From assembly GCA_937124615.1 (NCBI GenBank), contig CAKZKR010000068.1, positions 1 through 48,335 of the forward strand: a stretch of DNA of 48,335 nucleotides. The letters run 5' to 3'. Positions within the stretch are counted from its first letter, which is position 1; each line of letters opens with the position of its first letter. Positions 45,763 through 48,335 of the stretch are shown piece after piece. The DNA comes from an uncultured bacterium (GTDB taxonomy: Bacteria > Hydrogenedentota > Hydrogenedentia > Hydrogenedentales > Hydrogenedentaceae). The translations under genes were made by a program, and so were the position numbers. The notes under the pieces were generated by a model. The model was not told the origin of the DNA. It made no database searches and saw nothing but the letters and a program-made list of their open reading frames with translations.

Positions 45763-47443
45763 CCGTTTTTACTCCTTTCTTCTGTTTTACTTCTTTTAAC
45801 AATTCATGGGCATGTTTCAAACTAATCTCAGACACGGAACCGTCAAGCATCCGAGCAATCTCCTTTATTCTTTCGTCTCCTTTAAGCGGTTTAACACAGG
45901 TTATTGTTCTATTGTCAATATTTTCCTTGGATATTTGAAAATGTGAGGCGCCCAATACAGCGATCTGGGGAATATGGGTAATTACAATAACTTGATGATG
46001 ACAGGCCAGTTCTGCTAACTTACTTGCTACTTTTCGGGCTACCATTCCACCTACGCCGGCATCGATTTCATCAAAAATAAGTGTAGGGATCTGGTCCGCA
46101 CGAGCCAATTCGGTTTTCAGAGCGAGCATAATCCTTGACATTTCTCCACCCGATGCAATTTGTCGTAAAGGTTTTTCAAGTTCCCCAATATTCGGAGTTA
46201 ATAAAAATTCGATTTTATCAATACCTCCGGCATACAAAGGACATCTTTCTATACCCACACGAAACACAGCATCTTTCATTGCTAAATCTTTTAGCGATTG
46301 TGTAACATGGGAGGATAAAGTCTCACCCGCTATTTTTCTCTGCATTGACAATTTTTCTGCGGATTGAATTATCTCTTTGTACAGTTCGTCTTTTTGTTTT
46401 TTTAAGTTTTCTAATCTTTGCTCGCTATTGATAACCTTATCCAGAGTAGAACGAGCTCTTTGAGCGTATTCCAATACCTCCTCGATAGTATTTCCATATT
46501 TGTGTTTTAGCCTGTTTATTTGATTAAGTCGTTGATTTAATCGTTCAATTTCTTCTTCACTAATTTCAACCATACTACAGCACCGCTCACATTCCCGGGC
46601 GAGTTCCTGCAACTCGCACTGTATCTCTTCAAGTCGACTATAAAATGACTCAAAGGTTGTATCATGCTTCTGTAATTCTCCAACCATCGATTGGACACGG
46701 TGTAAGAAGACAATAACACTAATATCGGAACCTGAAAGTAATTCGTAAACTTCTCTTGCATTTCTCCGTATATTCTCTAAGTTCACAGCACACGATAGTT
46801 GGCTTCGGAGGGTTTCATCCTCCCCAATAGACGGAGAAACTTGCTCTATTTCATTCAATTCATGTTTCAACAAATCTAATTCGCGGTTTTGCCGTTGAGT
46901 CATCTCTTCAATATCAGCTATTTCTTCTTCAATTTTCTTCATTGCAAAAAATTTATCTCGGACATCTTCACAAAGGGCTACCGTATTCGCAAAGGTATCT
47001 AACAACTCCAACTGACATGAAGATTTTAAAACGGACTGATGTTCATGCTGCCCATGAAAATCCACGAGTTGGTTCCCCAAATTTAAAAGGACACTTACGG
47101 GAACAGGGGTTCCAGAGACCCATGCTTTGCTCCTGCCATCAGATGAAATAAGCCGGGAAAGGATTATACGGTCATCATCTATTTCTATCTCATATTCCTT
47201 AAGTATTCGTAATAGAGAATTGGATACATTCGCTATACGGAAAACAGCATCTATACGGGATTTTTCAGCTCCTGTTCGTATAAGCTCTGTCGAAGCCCTT
47301 TCTCCTAATGCCACCTGCAGGGACTCTACAATAATTGATTTGCCAGCACCTGTTTCACCGGATAGAATATTTAATCCGGGAGTAAAACTGATTTCGATTT
47401 CATCAATTAGTGCGAAATCTTTAATATATAAAGTTTCCAACAT
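45755..47443 (-). CDS. recN: DNA repair protein RecN
   Basis: An SMC-like ATPase that acts early at double-strand breaks. 562 residues. The N-terminal half-ATPase has Walker A GETGAGKS (29-36) and VDFHGQHEHQSVL. A long coiled coil spans ~155-390 (heptad-rich, many Glu/Lys/Leu). The C-terminal half has the ABC signature ASGGEMSRIMLALK, Walker B PTLIFDEIDAGVGG and the His switch TCHHQVIVITHIPQIA-type motif. The ATG overlaps the tlyA stop (TAATG), and its 3' end overlaps the SLOG gene. A tlyA-recN order is common in bacteria and supports the call. Confidence 0.96.
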   Translation of the reverse strand: MLETLYIKDFALIDEIEISFTPGLNILSGETGAGKSIIVESLQVALGERASTELIRTGAEKSRIDAVFRIANVSNSLLRILKEYEIEIDDDRIILSRLISSDGRSKAWVSGTPVPVSVLLNLGNQLVDFHGQHEHQSVLKSSCQLELLDTFANTVALCEDVRDKFFAMKKIEEEIADIEEMTQRQNRELDLLKHELNEIEQVSPSIGEDETLRSQLSCAVNLENIRRNAREVYELLSGSDISVIVFLHRVQSMVGELQKHDTTFESFYSRLEEIQCELQELARECERCCSMVEISEEEIERLNQRLNQINRLKHKYGNTIEEVLEYAQRARSTLDKVINSEQRLENLKKQKDELYKEIIQSAEKLSMQRKIAGETLSSHVTQSLKDLAMKDAVFRVGIERCPLYAGGIDKIEFLLTPNIGELEKPLRQIASGGEMSRIMLALKTELARADQIPTLIFDEIDAGVGGMVARKVASKLAELACHHQVIVITHIPQIAVLGASHFQISKENIDNRTITCVKPLKGDERIKEIARMLDGSVSEISLKHAHELLKEVKQKKGVKTDG

Positions 47444-48201
47444 TATTTGTTTTCATCCCGTATTTTTTTATCTCGGCTTAAAGTAAGATACGCAAGATAT
47501 TCTTGATTGCCAGCAGGTCCTTTAATAGGAGAGGGAACAACACCATGAACTTCAAACCCAATTTTTTCTGCTTCTAACAATACCTCATCGATAGTCTTTT
47601 TGATAATCATAATATCCTTTACAACACCACCTTTTTCTACATGTTCGCGTCCTACCTCAAATTGAGGTTTGATTAATATTACCCCCTGAGAAGGTATATC
47701 TACAAGTTCCATTACCCTGGGTAATATTAATTTCAGAGAGATAAAAGAACAATCTACTACAAAGAAATTGGGTTTATCTGGTAATTGAGTAGAATCTAAA
47801 TAACGAATATTACATCGTTCCATTACAACAACCCGGGGATTATTTCTTATAGACCAAGCCAATTGCCCGTAACCAACATCAATGGCATAGACTTTCCCTG
47901 CACCATATTGTAATAAGCAATCGGTAAAACCTCCGGTAGAAGACCCTATGTCCATGGCGATTACGGACTTTACATTTATTCCGAAATAATTTAAGGCATG
48001 CTCCAGTTTGATCCCACCCCTACTCACAAAACGATTATCCTGAATTACTTTCAATTCAATACTTTCCGGTAGTTTTGTCCCCGGCTTATCAAGACAAATA
48101 CCATTTTTATCAAATACTTTACCCGAACGAATAAGTGATTGCGCCTGTGTACGGGTTAGATTCATTCGTTTTTGTAAAAGGACATCTAATCGCTCACGCA
48201 T
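47443..48201 (-). CDS. tlyA: TlyA-family rRNA 2'-O-methyltransferase
   Basis: Methylates 2'-OH of ribose in 16S/23S rRNA (TlyA of mycobacteria); often mislabelled hemolysin. 252 residues from the ATG at 48201, whose product begins MRERLDVLLQKR as is typical. An in-frame GTG at 48225 would add 8 residues, and neither has a strong ribosome-binding site. An S4 RNA-binding domain (~1-60, LTRTQAQSLIRSGKVF) is followed by a FtsJ-like Rossmann domain (~75-250). The latter has SAM loop MDIGSSTGGFTDCLL, VYAIDVGYGQL, VVDCSFISL and LIKPQFEVGR. The K-D-K-E tetrad appears to be present. It is first in the operon with recN. Confidence 0.93.
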   Translation of the reverse strand: MRERLDVLLQKRMNLTRTQAQSLIRSGKVFDKNGICLDKPGTKLPESIELKVIQDNRFVSRGGIKLEHALNYFGINVKSVIAMDIGSSTGGFTDCLLQYGAGKVYAIDVGYGQLAWSIRNNPRVVVMERCNIRYLDSTQLPDKPNFFVVDCSFISLKLILPRVMELVDIPSQGVILIKPQFEVGREHVEKGGVVKDIMIIKKTIDEVLLEAEKIGFEVHGVVPSPIKGPAGNQEYLAYLTLSRDKKIRDENK

Positions 48202-48300
48202 TTGAAAATTTTTATAATTATCCACTTGATTTTATTAAGAAATTATAAGGTATTATTATATTATTATCTTATAAAAAACATATTAAAAAAGGAAAATATC

Positions 48301-48335
48301 ATGAATCGATATAAACGGTTTTGTATACTTTTTTT
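48301..48335 (+). CDS. Start of a gene cut by the window end
   Basis: An ATG at 48301 with GGA 7 nt upstream (AAAAAAGGAAAATATC) opens a frame MNRYKRFCILF that runs off the window. The basic start followed by hydrophobic residues suggests a signal peptide or membrane segment. Product unknown. Confidence 0.5.
   Translation, partial: MNRYKRFCILF

Overview
The window is a gene-dense bacterial chromosome segment. It is AT-rich (roughly 38-40% GC by eye) and shows no insertion sequence, prophage, CRISPR array or rRNA. The gene set suggests an anaerobic, diderm, free-living heterotroph. The supporting genes are a one-piece pyruvate:ferredoxin oxidoreductase, a family-9 (heptosyltransferase-type) glycosyltransferase, secreted GH29 and GH51 glycosidases, a ceramidase-like hydrolase and a sigma-54 activator. 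This mixture recalls the Planctomycetes/Verrucomicrobia/Hydrogenedentota neighbourhood. That placement is an inference from gene content, not something the sequence proves.

Layout. 1-2586 (minus) is a small glycan-degradation operon: the start of an alpha-L-fucosidase, cut by the window edge, followed by a CBM-bearing arabinofuranosidase in transcription order reversed (the GH51 gene lies upstream). 2838-3914 holds three separately promoted tRNA genes (Pro-UGG, Phe-GAA, Thr-CGU), with a 740-bp AT-rich gap after the first. 4087-6390 (plus) carries an HTH/receiver regulator and gpmI. 6391-9866 (minus) holds a ceramidase-like protein and a GNAT / formyltransferase / D-aminoacyl-tRNA deacylase operon. 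9973-12589 (plus) carries a degenerate M28 peptidase and a phosphohexomutase. 12663-15239 (minus) has a PfkB kinase and a radical-SAM-like protein without its cluster cysteines. queC (plus) follows, then 16084-26246 (minus) with pheA, a UvrD/PcrA helicase, a DHOD-like protein, nifJ, an intact M28 peptidase and plsC. 26460-28269 (plus) has two tandem paralogous membrane-anchored proteins and an SDR. A cyclophilin (minus) precedes 29239-32196 (plus), which encodes a secreted Ig-like protein, a GT9 and a radical SAM/SPASM protein. clpS-clpA (minus), a zinc-ribbon protein with an NtrC-type activator (plus), purD with a stand-alone IMP cyclohydrolase and a type-4 uracil-DNA glycosylase (minus), cinA-dnaE (plus) and a tightly overlapping tlyA-recN-SLOG-MBL operon (minus) complete the window. 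A new plus-strand gene begins at 48301.

How it fits together. Much of the window is housekeeping: glycolysis, purine, Phe and queuosine synthesis, replication and repair, regulated proteolysis, and tRNA quality control. Genes are packed extremely tightly. Many start/stop codons overlap (TAATG, TTGA, ATGA), two convergent pairs have directly abutting stop codons, and one convergent pair overlaps by 38 bp.

Most interesting signals. Two full-length, well-preserved proteins have lost the catalytic residues of their families. One is a B12-binding/radical-SAM-type protein with no CxxxCxxC. The other is an M28 peptidase relative in which all five metal ligands are replaced, while a fully equipped paralog with the same membrane architecture sits 13 kb away. 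Also notable are a tandem pair of small membrane-anchored paralogs of unrecognised family, a single-domain IMP cyclohydrolase with an altered active-site motif, and a GT9/radical-SAM/secreted-protein cassette.
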